Below, in pieces: positions 23,801 through 36,695 of a stretch of 64,000 nucleotides of DNA. The DNA lies in the NCBI GenBank assembly GCA_947561585.1, contig CANNZV010000504.1, forward strand, positions 298,445-362,444. The letters run 5' to 3'. Below the pieces are notes generated by a model. It did not search any database. It was not told where the DNA came from and worked only from the letters and a program-made list of their open reading frames with translations. Each line of letters starts with the position of its first letter. Position 1 is the first letter of the stretch. Source of the DNA: Caprella mutica (Eukaryota > Arthropoda > Malacostraca > Amphipoda > Caprellidae). The position numbers and the translations under genes are program-made.

Positions 23801-25071
23801 CGCTGAAGTGGAGTATCGTGTACTAATTTGAAATATTGTAGAAGTAAATAATTGTGTTCATGGAATTTGTTTTGTGGTTATCATTATTCGATAAATAAAT
23901 CCTAAAGTATATTATCAATCATTCAGTAAATTTACATGGAACTTTAATTTGAAGTATTTGAAATATCATTAGTATAATCTATAGATTTTTGCGTATTCTT
24001 GTAAAAGTAAAACCTGATTTGAAGAGATTCCAAAACTGCTCACTAACGGGAATGTGAAACAATAATTACTAATAAGTAATAGGAATAATTTGTAGTCCAG
24101 AAAACTTTCTACTCCTATCTGAAAAAGCTTCTCTATTTCTAATGGCTGCCTTAATTTTTGTTTATAGAATCTTTAATATCACTCCAAATGTTCTAGTGTT
24201 CTATTTCACAGTAGTGCTGGCAAGTGCAATGTACAGTTTTATTTCCGTTAAGAAATAAACTAACCAAAAAACTCGTGAAACTCATTTGAAAGAAAGATGA
24301 AAATCTTAGATAAAAAAAGCTAGAAAATGTTACTTTCTGTATCCAGTATTCTGAACCTACACCTTCTTAGTAATAATTACTGTTTATAATTACTAGTACA
24401 GTACTTTCTGTACTTTCATTGGGAATTCAACTGATATATAGGGCTTTGGATTATTTTTAAATGCAAAAACGTATTATTTGACTTTATATGTATTCTGATT
24501 TAACAAAATTCAATATTGCTTCCAAACTATGCTTCCAAGAATGAAATCTATTTAGTTTCTTGAAATTTTGTATTACATATGAAATCGGTTTAACAAAACT
24601 TTCCTAAGAGTCCAAAAGCTCTTTGAAAACAGTGTGCAAAAACGCTCTTGTGTCATTGCCCTAACGTGTTCTAAATTGTAACAATATTTGTTTTCTTTAA
24701 CAAGCCAAACCCACTTAATATTTACAGCAAGCAACGAAATTATACCTACCCTCTCTTCTTTTCAATAATTTCTTCAATAATTCAAAATCTATTGCTTGTA
24801 CATGCCTCAGTTTTACCCAGAGTGAAAAGTGCACCGGTAATACATATAATACAGAATTTTCAAAAAAAATTATTCGTACAGTTGTCAGAAAATAACATAA
24901 ATATAATATTAATAATCAATTGCAATATATTTAAGATGATAACCATCAGCAATCTTCCCTTATTGTTTGTGACGAGATTTGACGAAGTTTTTCTATTCTT
25001 CAATTGTGACATATATCAATTCTTGCAGATTTTTGGGAGCTCAATTAAGTCTTCATTCTGACTTCCAATTG
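23801..25071. other. Paralogous segment of the inverted duplication
   Basis: No gene is seen. Bases 24100-24360 match 58970-59185 in reverse, for example AAAAAGCTTCTCTATT against AATAGAGAAGCTTTTT. Confidence 0.65.
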
Positions 25072-25152
25072 TTACCATAGATTCTCGATGGCGTTCAAAT
25101 CAAGGCTCATCGAATGCCAAGGTAGCACGGTCACCAGTTTTTTTCTGAATCT
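25072..25152 (-). pseudogene. Tc1/mariner transposase C-terminal fragment
   Basis: The minus strand reads LPWHSMSLDLNAIENLW, close to the conserved WPAQSPDLNPIENLW block of Tc1-like transposases that holds the last catalytic acidic residue. Only about 20 codons are recognisable. Confidence 0.65.
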
Positions 25153-25212
25153 GAGTGGTCGTAGAGCGTTGAAAACGCTCCAAAAACGCTCGTGTGACAG
25201 GGCCCTATAGAG

Positions 25213-26952
25213 CAGTGGTTTCAAACCGGGGTGCACGGCACCCCTTTGGGGCATGGATAGTTATTAGGGGGTGTATGAGATGGCTGTTGTTTACAAGTTC
25301 TGTTCTTGCTATTAATATCATGCTGAATATACATGAAGTATATTTTCCTCACAATATTGCGATATGAGGTAGTTATAAAAGTGTATGAATTTTCTGATAT
25401 GAGCACCTAATTATCATTGTGGCTTTCGATGAAAATTTTTATATCTTTGAGTGTGGGATTTCTCGTTTAGTGTGCCCTATAACTTTTATTCTTTCTGTCC
25501 TATATTCTAACACTGAATAGAAAGAAAAAGGGTACTTCCATTGTATAAAAAAAATTGTACCTTTCTTTATTGAATTTTCCTTTCTGTGTCGGGATTCGTG
25601 ACCGGAAATTTCGCCGTAAGAAAATTCGCAGTAAGAAATTTTGCCTCAAGTTTTGAGAGCCCCAGACAAATTAATTTTGACCACCATATTAATTGTTAGA
25701 ATTGTGAGGGACACTTAATAGCAAGCAATAACAATTTCATACAAAGAAAAAACAAAACTGAATGGACAATCAAACTTAATTATTTGTTCTTAGATTGTTC
25801 TTTATTTTTTTATTAAACTTAATTTTGATGATGCCATGAAAATTAACATGATATCAGTTGGTAAACTTGTTACTTAATGCAAATACACTATCAACTTGTG
25901 TTATGTTTCATTGTCCATCAAATAAAATTGATTTTTTTTCCTTTCTACCATGTTTATCAAATTTTGTAACGCTACTTGCAATTTTAGAGGATAGCGCTAG
26001 GATTATATTCTTCAACTACAAGGTCATTGATTTTTGTATTAGGTAGGTAGTCTCATATTTTTCATTTACTATCACCTATTCACATTCCTCTTCTATCCGT
26101 GAGTGCAGTCACCGGTGCTTGTGTCCCTTTTCGTCACATTCCTTGGTAAGTGACTGCATTCAAGTAGTAGCTTTTCTGCATCCGTGATCATCACTGACGG
26201 TCCACGAAGCTTTGTTCACGAAGCCATATTCCTTTCTGACTGCTTCTTCCAGTCCCTGGTACTTAATTTCCTTTTGACATAAGCGATATTGCCTTTGGTT
26301 CCAAAGCATACGTTAAACCCATACTAAAATTAAATTAAAATAAAACTGAAAATCAGAATAAAGGCACTATTCATATATAAATACATAGAATGCTTTCTCT
26401 TTTTATCACTATTCTATTAACGGGGATTGGAGAAGGACCCTAGCAATTATTTTGCTGATCACTTTAAATTATTTGTCTGGGGTTCTTAAGCCGAGAGTTA
26501 AAAATGAAATTTATTGCGAAAATTCCTTACGGCGAAAATTCCTGGCGGCGAATTCTCTTACGGCGAATTTTCTTGCGATGAAATTTCCTACATCGAATTT
26601 TCTTGCGGCGAAAATTCTTAGTACCGTCGGGATTAAATGGGAGTGTCGCTAGCCCGTAATGGATTAGTTTTATTTTATTAGTTTACATCTGCTCATTTTC
26701 TATTTATTTTTATAACTATTATTATCACAAATTATATGGTTTTCTTTAATTTCTAATGGTTTTTAATTTTCCTTACCTAAAAAATAATTTTATATTATGA
26801 AAATAAAACAATCATTTTCCTTACTTTTTCAATTTGCATATTTAATACTCAAATCATAGTAACCAAATATATTCTAATTGTATCTTTTCAATCTATTTCA
26901 ACACAATATAATGCTCAGGTGGTGCATGTGAAAATAACTTGAAGAACCACTG
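25213..26952. mobile_element. Non-autonomous hAT element with a nested insertion
   Basis: Ends are CAGTGGTTTCAAACC and AAGAACCACTG. The 8-bp duplication CTATAGAG is exact at 25205-25212 and 26953-26960. After subtracting the nested element at 25597-26625, about 0.7 kb of hAT sequence remains. There is no transposase. Confidence 0.88.
25597..26625. mobile_element. Private-word element E2, GGCGAATTTTC type
   Basis: Clusters at 25597-25660 and 26500-26625 carry GGCGAAAATTCC-like words in inverted orientation. The left end is CGTGACCGG. The right end read inward is GGTACTAAG. A 9-bp duplication GTCGGGATT is exact at 25588-25596 and 26626-26634. It lies inside the hAT element at 25213-26952, so it is the younger of the two. 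The interior 26040-26330 is less AT-rich but gives no continuous frame on either strand. Confidence 0.88.
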
Positions 26953-27126
26953 CTATAGAGTATATAAATCAAATTGCACAGGTTATAAAGAGTTAATAAA
27001 AAACTAAGATTGTTTATTTTAAAAACTTTGTAAGTCGTTAATAGATTCATTATTTTAACTCATATAATAATTGGTATCTATGCTACCACTTGTTAATTAC
27101 TTAAAGCGTGACAGATCACAGACAGA

Positions 27127-28083
27127 CCAGAGAGTTTTCATATTATACTAGAGACAGCGAGCTGTTCAGTAATACCAGGACGGTCTTAAAAGGGATCTTG
27201 CAACTAATATTTCTTCTTGCTTAAAATGACGCAATAGGGGAGGTGTGTGACACAGCTCGCTCCGTCAGGTGTAGATGATTTGCGATGATGATTAATTATA
27301 TTAATATTGTAGTAAATTTATTGGGGAAAATTCTAATGGTTTTCAGACACATTTATTTATTATTTTGAATTTATTTCAATGTGGTATCATGATTACTAAA
27401 GAGAACGATAATTTTTTTTCAAATTGAACATTTTATGATAAATTAAATGATCTTCAAAATGCAGTTGAATATATTTCAAGAGTATCTTTTGTAAATTTAC
27501 TACCACATATAGAGAGAGAAAGCGTCCTCCCAAATTAATATTATACACAGCAGTCACGTGACCCCAAAATTAGTTGCATCCAAGTGGTGAGCCAGTTGCA
27601 AACATCTTGGGAGGATGCTTTTGGTGCAACTAATTTTGGGGTCACGTGACTGCTGTGTAAATTATTAACACTATGTACCTACATGAGGCTCCGGATTTTT
27701 CGTCTCAACATGTGATATAGTATAGTTATAAAAATATTTTTGAAATATATTCAACTGCATTTTGAAGATAATTTATTTTATCATAAAATGTTAAATTTGA
27801 ATACATTTTTTCGCTCTCTTTTGTAATAATGATACCACATTGAAATAAATTCAAAATAATAAATCAATGTGTCTGAAAACCTTTAGAATTGTTCCCAATA
27901 AATTTTATACAATATTAATAGATCAAAATTAATATACACCTGACGGAGCGAGCTGTGTCACACACCTCCCCTATTGCGTCACTCTGGGCACAGACGAAAT
28001 ATTAGCTGCAAGATCCATTTTAAGACCGTCCTGGTATCACTGAACAGCTCGCTGTCTCTAGTATAATATGAAAACTCTCTGGT
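27127..28083. mobile_element. Long foldback element, about 950 bp hairpin
   Basis: The whole segment is an imperfect inverted repeat centred near 27604. Outer ends are ACCAGAGAGTTTTCATATTA and its complement. An inner perfect block, CAGTCACGTGACCCCAAAAT at the left, is mirrored by ATTTTGGGGTCACGTGACTG at the right. No transposase. Parts recur at 4061-4432. The inverted paralogous arm seems to lack it. Confidence 0.85.
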
Positions 28084-28204
28084 TGCACCCAAAGCGTCCT
28101 CCAAACATGAGTTAAAATGTTAGCCACTGGCTCACCACGAGACAGACACACAGACGGACATATAAATGAAGATAAATGAATTATTCATGGGGGTGATAGA
28201 TGTA

Positions 28205-29540
28205 GGGTCGACGGGGTATCACTGCGCATACCCTTTTTATGGGGTATCACTCCACACCCCTTATAATTTTAAAACTTATTGTTTTAGCCTAAGTCTGATT
28301 GCACCATCATTTCAAACATCTTCTTTTCTACCATAAACATCATAAAACATTATTATCCTCTTGGTATTTCTAGAGTTAAGTCGCGATGAATGTGGTGCTC
28401 TCAAAACGATCTGAAAAAAGTTTGTGCTGGTGATTTTTAATTATCGCAAACTCTCCAATAACTCTAGAACCGAAATTTATATATTCATATCGTTTTATCA
28501 TGTTAACACAAACATTAACAGTTACATTATGTCAAATTCTCAACTTCTCATTTTTAACAGTTTTCCCGCCACAACCGTGCGCAGTGATACTCCAGATAAT
28601 TTAGAGGTTGAGGGGTATCACTGCGCATCGTTGATAACCATATTTGTATGTAAGTAAATTAAAAAAAAATATGAGTTTTTAGCTCTTAATAAAGGCATAA
28701 ATAATGAATAGTAAGGTGTTATTTAATCATAAATTTCATTAACAATGAACTTTCGACCGTAGTAGCTATGCAACTTGATGTGGGGGTATTCAAATAGGGA
28801 GAGTGGGTATTTAGGGGTGGGGGGGGGTATATTGTTAATCAAATATTGATTAACAATAAACGTATGATCGTATTATATTACTTGCTATACCTGGTTAACT
28901 AGTTGCGTAAAATTTAAGTGTTAAATTTGTTGCAGATTCATTAAATATGTGTTTAAAAAGCAAGGGACAAGTAGATTGGGGAGAGGGCATGTGGAGAGGG
29001 ATACACAGACGTTTATATGAGGGGGAGAAGGATTTAGATGTGGGAGAGGGGGAAATAGATGGGGAGAGAGGGAAATAGATAGAGAAGAGGGGGATTTAGA
29101 TGAGAAGAGAGGGATTTTTTCGATGAGGAGAGAGTATGATTAAAAAGATAGGAGAGCGGGATTTAGATGGGAAGAGAGGGAGATTAAAATGGGAGAAGAG
29201 GGAAATTTAGATAGGGAAAGAAGGGGGTTTAGGTAAAGGGGAGGAGGGTCATTAAATGGGGACAGGAGGTATTTAGGAGGGGGAGAAAATGCTGTATTTA
29301 TGCAATGCGCAGCAATACCCCTTCATGTGCACAGTGATATCCCGATACACTCACTAAAAGTTGCGCACAAAGAATTGCCAATCAATATTTTATTTATCTA
29401 TGGAATTATTTCAAAACTGGCTGAGAACCATCCTCATTCATGACCATTTCATCACGTGAAAAAGAGTTTCTCTAGTACCTTTAATTTTTAAGTAAATACA
29501 GAGTTTGCGGGATTGTGCGCAGTGATACCCCGTCCGAACC
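28205..29540. mobile_element. TA-target element with GGGTCGGACGGGG ends
   Basis: The left end is GGGTCGACGGGGTATCACTG. The right end read inward is GGTTCGGACGGGGTATCACT. TA flanks it at 28203-28204 and 29541-29542. The paralogous arm near 58845 reads GTGATAGATTACGAATAA in reverse, an empty site. The TGCGCAGTGATACCCC word recurs internally. The element contains a 300-bp purine-rich region. A partial copy lies at 56575-57095. The 77-codon frame at 28424-28657 is not convincing as a gene. Confidence 0.8.
28960..29290. repeat. Polypurine-rich GGGAGAGAGGGA tract
   Basis: Irregular repeats of GGGGAGAGGGATTTAGATGG give a strongly purine-biased plus strand over about 330 bases, broken by short TTTAGAT interruptions. 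Such tracts can form triplex or other non-B DNA (inference). Confidence 0.75.
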
Positions 29541-29542
29541 TA

Positions 29543-30508
29543 CGAATAATGATGTTTTAAAGACCACTAAAGTAAAGAGAAATTCTTATGTTATTCGTAC
29601 CGGGATAAAAATGAGGTTCATTTTGGGGAATTTTAAAGTTATGAAATATAATTGACGCTCTTTTGTAACTAAGTTAAGTTAAGTCAATATCTGCGCAGAC
29701 TCTCTCGCCTACCTTAATAATAACCTGAAGACTGACAGAATGTGCCTGAAGACTGACAGAGTGTGCCTGAAGATGTTTGAGATTGAATATAATTAATTTT
29801 AATGTTGAATACATTCCTCTCAAATATTGAATAAATTTCTCTATGATGTAGAAAGCAATCCTCCATAATGTTATACATGATCCACTATAATGTTGAATAT
29901 AGTCAGGTGACTTAATTCAAAAAGAAGTTTCCTTTAAAACTGTTTAATATCCAAATCCTGAAATAAATATTCTTTACTTTTTTAGTTTAGTTAGAATATC
30001 GTGACTACTGTATAGCCTGAACTTTAGTTTCAATGACAGTTTGGTAAGTTCCGAACACTGTACATGAACTACAATTTGAACACTTTTAATATCATAATGC
30101 CTATTAACAGCAATGGTAATTACATGGAAAGTTTCAAACTGATGGTTTAGTGTTCAGTGTAGACTGTAGAGTGTTACGAGTATCTGTAAATATTGGAGTG
30201 GATATATACCATGATGCTTCCATTACTGAACTGGTCATTTTCCTCTTATTCATGTTTCCCCTTCTAATGATCAACTAATGGAGTTAGTTTGTCTTTAGTG
30301 TATGTTGCTCTCTCAAATCTTTGAAAACTGAAATAAAGTGCATAATATTGAATTGATTTTATAATCAAAATTTGGGATTTTTTTCTTTTTGTTAAGCTTG
30401 ATTAATTCACTGAAAAAACATACAAAATATCAATAAACATCAAAACGTTGTAATATATGATAATGTTTTATATGTACATAGTATTCATTATATGTACAAT
30501 TCTACATA
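29543..30508. other. Paralogous segment of the inverted duplication
   Basis: No gene is seen. Bases 29560-30330 match 58060-58860 in reverse over most of their length, for example CCATTGCTGTTAATAGGCAT at 58270 and ATGCCTATTAACAGCAATGG at 30098. Confidence 0.8.
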
Positions 30509-31515
30509 CAGGGTGGGTCAAAAAAAAAAAAACCGGAACACAATTTTGATTTGATATACATATCTTAGAAACTACTAACTTCATGAATTTTCTAAAATTA
30601 CCATTGTGTTCGTTTACTTTTTTACGTTAAAGGTGAGAAATTCAAAACTATTCATTCTTCAATATTGATGCAATAGTGATTATAGTGAACGGTGTCAAAA
30701 GTATGCTTGCGCACAAACAGAAAAATTACGAAAATTATTTTTTAAAATAAAAATACCTAACACAATATTCCTTCACAATATATCATTAACAAACCATTAT
30801 TAAATAAATATTTAATCTTAATTCCTTCCTTAATTTCTACACATGTCCTCCATTTCTTGACATAAATTTAATCCTTGTTCTCATTGCTGCCATAACTTTT
30901 AATTAAATGCAGAATTTTCTTAGAGTAAATTCACTTCACTCGTGATTATCTAATTCAAGTCGTCTGAGTTCACAGGCGGAGTTGAGTACTATTTACTTCT
31001 AAATGTCCGAATAAGAAAAAATTACATGGTGTCATGTACAGTGATCTTGATGGCCACTTATTTGCATAGATTAATGCAATTGTTGAACACATCAGTTAGC
31101 AAATGTCGCACAGCAATCGTTATGGCAGCAATGAGAATATGGATTGAATTAGATAATTCAGGAAGAAATGGAGGACATGTGGAGGAATTCAGTAGATAGT
31201 GAGAAAAAAATATAGTTAAAATATATATAATATAATGGGTTGTTAATGATATGTTATAAATATGAAGGATTGTCGTGTTTTTCTGTAATTAAACACAATC
31301 TTCGTAACGTTATGTTTGTGCGCAAGCATACTTATGACACTGCTTACTATAATCACTGTATCATCAATATTGATGAATGACTGAATAGCTTTAAATTGTT
31401 CACTCAATATGGAAAATAAGTAGGCAAATACAATGATAATTTTAGAAAAATCATAACGTTAGTAGTTTCTGAGATGTATCAAATCAAAGAGGGTTCCGGT
31501 TTTTGACCCACCCTG
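30509..31515. mobile_element. TA-target foldback element, about 1 kb
   Basis: Ends are CAGGGTGGGTCAAAAA and TTTTTGACCCACCCTG, each flanked by TA. Almost the full length is an imperfect inverted repeat centred near 31012 (GCTTGCGCACAAAC near 30704 against GTTTGTGCGCAAGC near 31313). There is no ORF. The paralogous arm around 57910 reads CATACAGTATTTAACATC in reverse and lacks the element. It is mariner-like by target site (inference). Confidence 0.85.
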
Positions 31516-31677
31516 TATAGTATTGAACATCAGCATTCCTCATTTATAGTTCAAACAGTAGTACTGAAAATCAATCAACAGAACTACTTAAGAACTCCGA
31601 AACAAAATTCTGAGTACTTAATTTGGAAGGCAAAACTTCCAGTGTTTTTTACAATCTCTGCATCGATAGACTGAATG

Positions 31678-31915
31678 ATGAGGAGTAATTGCATCTTCTT
31701 ATCAGTTCTTAAAAGATTGCAATGTTGAAGAAATTGCATCTTCTTATCAGCTCTCAAAAGATTGCAATGTTGTAGTAATTGCATCTCCTTATCAGCTCTC
31801 TAAAGATTGCAATGTTGAAGAAATTGCATCTTCTTATCAGCTCTCTAAAGATTGCAATGTTGAAGAAATTGCATCTTCTTATCAGCTCTCTAAAGATTGC
31901 AATGTTGAAGAAGAT
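31678..31915. repeat. 45-bp minisatellite, about five units
   Basis: Units contain ATTGCATCTTCTTATCAGCT and AAAGATTGCAATGTTGAAG. The paralogous arm has a single unit near 56525-56570, so the array expanded after duplication or contracted in the other arm. Confidence 0.9.
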
Positions 31916-33274
31916 GTAATTTGTTACAGAAGATAATGAATAATTCTCGTAAAGGAGAATTAGATTTTTTTACCACGTTATTTACTTTTTTATTATATAG
32001 TAAAATTGAGAATTAATTAATTTTATTTTATTTCAGCTGAAGATTAGAGTTTAAAGTTAGACATTCACATAGCTCTTTCAGCAATATATATTTCATGATT
32101 TATTTACATGATTGATGGTTGTTTTACCTTTGCCTGATAATATTTGGCGTAAATAGTAGAGCAATAATTGTATTATGTCATAAATAACTTGTAAAAATTA
32201 TTACAGTTTGTGTCGTTTTCTTATTGTGCTTTAAAATATTCCACTCATTTTTTCATTATTCTTCATTCCTAATTCTAGGATTTAGGCACAATTGATTACA
32301 TCTTTTCTAATCTAACATTTGTAGTTCACATAATAATTATAAAAATATTATCACATTTCAAATGAATTATTTATAATTTTATATTTTAAATCTTGTTTAT
32401 TGAAAGGAAAAATAATGCAATGGTAGCCTAATTCAACCGAAATGAATATATTAATTAGACAATTTGCATAGAATAATATTTTTATTCTATTTTCAGTTTC
32501 CTAATCCTGAAATTAATGATGTATGCGTAAAAATGACGCCAATTGATCAGCATTTTTCCGTAGCATGTCTCCAAAAGGAAGTGAAAATGCTCTCTCTAAC
32601 TCACAAATCATTTTGTCATACTATCAAAAAATTCAGAAATTAAAATTTTATTTAAAAAATCCAGATAATTTAAAAATTACGTTCAATAGTTTTCAAGGTG
32701 TAATACACAACAGAAATTTTAATGACCGAAATCTGAATAACTGAAAATTGACAAATCTGAGTAACAAAAAAATCCGTTTATTTTTTTCTCCAATTTCCGG
32801 ATTACAAGAAAATCAGAATATATTTGTTTTTCAATTCGATACATATATAATTATCCAAAAATTCATAATCCCGTCATTTTTGACGGGCAACTCACTAGCT
32901 TAAAATAATTATAATATATAATCTTGTAATATATAATAATATACACTAATGATGATAGGTTCCAATGGCTATTCATTAAAAATTCTGCAGAAGTATAAAA
33001 TCATATCATTTATTTTTAGTTTTTGTTGGTAGATGATTGAATTATCTCACGTGCTTCCAGAACCAGTTGTTTGTTTCAAAACAAATGGCTGGTGTTTGAT
33101 ATGATTGCCCAGAAAACTGTTTCTAGATTGGCTGTATATATTATTATCTGTAGTTCCTAATGAGGGAAATTCGAAGGAGAATTCTCATGAATTGAAATCA
33201 CTTGAAGTGTTTAAAATATTTTTAACTAACATTTTATTAGTTAAAAATAGTTCAAAAAATTCAGATTGAAATTT
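31916..33274. other. Paralogous segment, no gene
   Basis: Bases 32500-32640 match 55800-55930 in reverse. Bases 33040-33130 match 53690-53775 in reverse (AACACCAGCCATTTGTTTTG in the latter). AT-rich elsewhere. Confidence 0.65.
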
Positions 33275-33435
33275 ACCGCCGCGTGAAATTACTAGTCATG
33301 ATATTTACCTTTTGAAATTAACCGCCGTGGAATTTTCCGTGATGAAATTTACTGCTGGTGGATTTTCCGTGACGAAATTTACTGCTGGTGGAATTTTTCG
33401 GGATGGAATTATGCACGTTAAAATCTACCAGAAAC
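33275..33435. repeat. Degenerate GGTGGAATTTTCCG-word cluster
   Basis: Words such as GGTGGATTTTCCGTGACGAA repeat over 150 bases. The right edge read inward, GTTTCTGGT, resembles the shared terminal nonamer. No inverted partner is identified in this arm. Two weaker clusters occur in the other arm at 53358-53655. Confidence 0.6.
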
Positions 33436-34559
33436 GGAATCAAGGAAATTATTAATGAAAGATGTAATGATGTAAATAAAAAAATGAGCATCTATCTGGC
33501 ACCGTTAGTAATAATTTAACAGGTATTGATTACACCTATGCTACATGAAAGTGAACACTTTTAAAAAGATAATCTACTTAGTTAACAACTAGTATATTAT
33601 TTACTCTGAAGTTTGTGTACATTAATTACCATTATTGTGATTTTACTCGCTAGTCGCTAGTTTACTGACTCTATAAATCAATTTCAGTTACTAGTGTTGA
33701 TGTATACAATATTTAGTAGTGACAATAGTGATGTTTGAATTCTATGTACAATATCAGTTGTTTAACATGGAAATTCAATTACTTCAAACACTCACCTCAC
33801 TAATTCAATGTAAGTTAAATCTGTAGCCTTGGCCCTTGACTTGAAATTCTCCTCGTGTTTGGTTGTTATGATTTCAGTGGAGGGTGATAACCAGACTGGA
33901 AATACTCTAACATGTCTTGTACTTTAGACTATGGATATATGAGCTTTGAATTAGTAAAGTACATGTAGTATTAAATGCAATTTAGTGAAATAAAACTAAA
34001 TCATTCGAAAATGTATTTATTCAAATAGAATAGAAATACATTTTTAATCTATCCGAAAGATTTTAAGTCATCAATTAAAATGAGTGTTAATTCAAGGAAA
34101 TAAATTAAAACATGCATTTGTTTTTATTTTTTTCTTTAAATTAAAAGAAAAATCTTAAATTTTCAATAAAACTGTATAAATTTCATATGTCCTTACGTCT
34201 GAATCTGTTTGGGAAAAGAAGAAAAAGATTGTTTTACCTCTTGTGCTTTATATACGTCTGTGTATATTTCCTTCGTTGTGGTTAGGTTCAGGACACATTT
34301 CACTCCTCTTGATTATTTAGTGTCTTCACACTCAGGAAAATTGTGTGTTTGCTTACTATGTCATTGGTGTATACTTAAGTTAGGGTTTACTATAGGAAGA
34401 GATATTTCTATTTTCATCTTACAGAAAACGAATTGATGCTGCTAACTAGAATTGAGTAGTTATAGCCAACTCCTGAGGAAGAAAAATGTGGCTAGTGACA
34501 TGCCTGTGTAAAAGTAACGTGTTTCTTGATATATTCTCTTTAGTGGAGCTTTTAATGTC
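33436..34559. other. No gene seen
   Basis: AT-rich. The frame at 34209-34436 starts at a TTG and shows no recognisable domain. Confidence 0.45.
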
Positions 34560-35110
34560 CACTCTATGCATTTTGTTTAATATTTCAATAAATGCAGCTA
34601 ATGCCCTTCATGATTTTGTTGCAAACTGCATGATATTTGGTAATACAGTTTTTATTCCTATAAATGCTTTTACAGATTTTGATTATCAATACACCGCAAT
34701 ATCCATTTTGCTTCGAGGTAAAACTTTTAAGTCCAAAGAAAAGAATTGCACACCGTTTGACAATGTTTGCTATTTAATAGGTAGGTATTTTGGATTCGAT
34801 AGTAATTATCGAGTAAATGGGTAAAACAGGAGTAGACTTATTATAAATACTTTCTTACTTAATTAAATCAAGTAATTGCTAACAGCTCAATTAAGGCCTA
34901 ATATGCAACGTTGTTTCTAATTCTGATAGGAAATCTAAACAAAACATATCTAATCTTTTTTTTTCAGCGTCAGAATAGGGTTTTCAACACAAAGTTTCAA
35001 CAACTTTAAAAGCATATAAATATCCTGAACCGCATTTTCTAGGGTTTTCAGATTAATTTTAGAGGACACGATACAATTCATCAAAGTTAGTTTGATTCAT
35101 GGGTCGTACT
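34560..35110. mobile_element. Old diverged relative of the TTAA MITE
   Basis: Blocks in order match the MITE at 41166-41765 in the same orientation. Examples are TTGCAAACTGCAT near 34620, GAAAAGAATTGCACACC near 34738 and CAACTTTAAAAGCATATAAA near 35000. Terminal repeats are no longer clear. The 112-codon frame at 34486-34824 overlaps this relic and is not accepted as a gene. Confidence 0.65.
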
Positions 35111-36695
35111 TTCATAACTCATTTTGAAACAATTAAAATCAATTGATACTCAAAAGTACAGAGCTACTGAATATTTCTCATAATATATTCATCATCATGT
35201 ATAAAGTCACAGTCGCTAATTGGTTTCTCAGTTCTTACCTGAGGAATATGAATGGTTAAGAGAGTAGTTATGATTCCAAACAGAGAAAATTATTAATGTT
35301 ACAACTGCCGTTATTGCTCAACTCTCTGCCTCACCACCATATTGAAAGTACGTAAAAAAAGCTTTTCTCTCGGGCTTTTAGTTTTTATTTAATTTGACAG
35401 ACGATATTTTTACATTAAAAACAAAGGGAGAACAAATGAGGTAAGTTCCAATGTTCCAAACATTTGTTAGAATATTTGATATCTCGGTAAAATTCAAGTT
35501 TTCTCTTAAGTAACTAACTCAAGCTTATTTACCAATATATTACCAAGTTATTATGAAAAGCTTTAACTGTCATATTTTGATTAATGCATAAATAATTGAT
35601 TATCTACTCCATCACTGTTGGTCCTGCTTCATAATCTTTACGTGACTTGCACACTCTCGAGATTGTCACGCATTGTCAATGATCCTAAAAAAGCGCAGTG
35701 CATTCTTGAGATTGTACAAATCGGTAAATGGCGCAGAGCAAATACACATTACAAATTTACGATCAATATTCTTTTAATTAGTAATTAAAGAGTGATATGC
35801 TATAAAATGATTTTGTGATGAAACAGAAAGTTTCTTCTGTTCTAAAGACTAAATTCTGACCCAATTGCTTCTAATGTCATCCTCTAATAACACCATTGTT
35901 ATTTATTGTTAGCTACCATGAAAAAACATTACAAAATTTGGTCTCCGTTTTCTATGTCTACGTACACATATATATCAGTAATATTTGTCAACAAAATAGG
36001 TGGTTCTTGAAGACGAAAAATACCGTTAATAAAAAATTCTAGTTAATCTTTGAGTAATAGTTTGAAATAATTATGATTATATATGATTTCTAAATAACTG
36101 TCTCACCTAGTTTAAAAACTAGATATTTTTCCCAGATTTATTAACTAAGTTCTGCACTTATGTGGAAGTATATATGTATTGGGTGCTCTATTAGTCACCC
36201 AATTAATAAAAAAAATTGGAAAAAGAAGGATTTATTTAATACGTACATATTTATGGTTATACGAAACATTTCTAATTTGTCAAGAGAGAAAATCGAATTT
36301 GATGTGGAATTCGAGTATTTTCCAAATAGTAAGATTTGATAATTAAAAGCATACAAGCATTGGAAATTTATTATGTAGTTAATATTATGAAGAATTTAAC
36401 AAATGTGAATTCTTAACAATTATATAGTGGTGGGATCACAATCTTGTATATACATATTAATATTTAAATTGTAAATGCATTAAAATGTCAATTGATAAAA
36501 TCAATTCAAAACTGTAAAATTAATAACGGTTTTTAAAATAATGTTATAATAAAATTAACAAAGCTCTACAGACTAAACTAATTCAACTTAGTTAAAGTTA
36601 AAAAAAAAACATTCATTACTAATAGAAGTGATCAAATATTTATATTTATCTACACTTTTGTGATGTGACACTATGGAATGAGAAATAGGTATAGT
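35111..36695. other. 3' flank of family copy 3
   Basis: No gene is seen. From about 35900 it parallels the 3' flank of copy 1, with substitutions and indels. Confidence 0.6.

Noticed and set aside
26040..26330. Less AT-rich core of E2 as a transposase remnant
   Set aside because: Two minus-strand frames look partly protein-like, but neither continues or shows a motif I recognise; evidence is too weak.
34486..34824. 112-codon open frame with hydrophobic segments
   Set aside because: The DNA aligns with the non-coding TTAA MITE family (41166-41765); the frame is not kept in those relatives.
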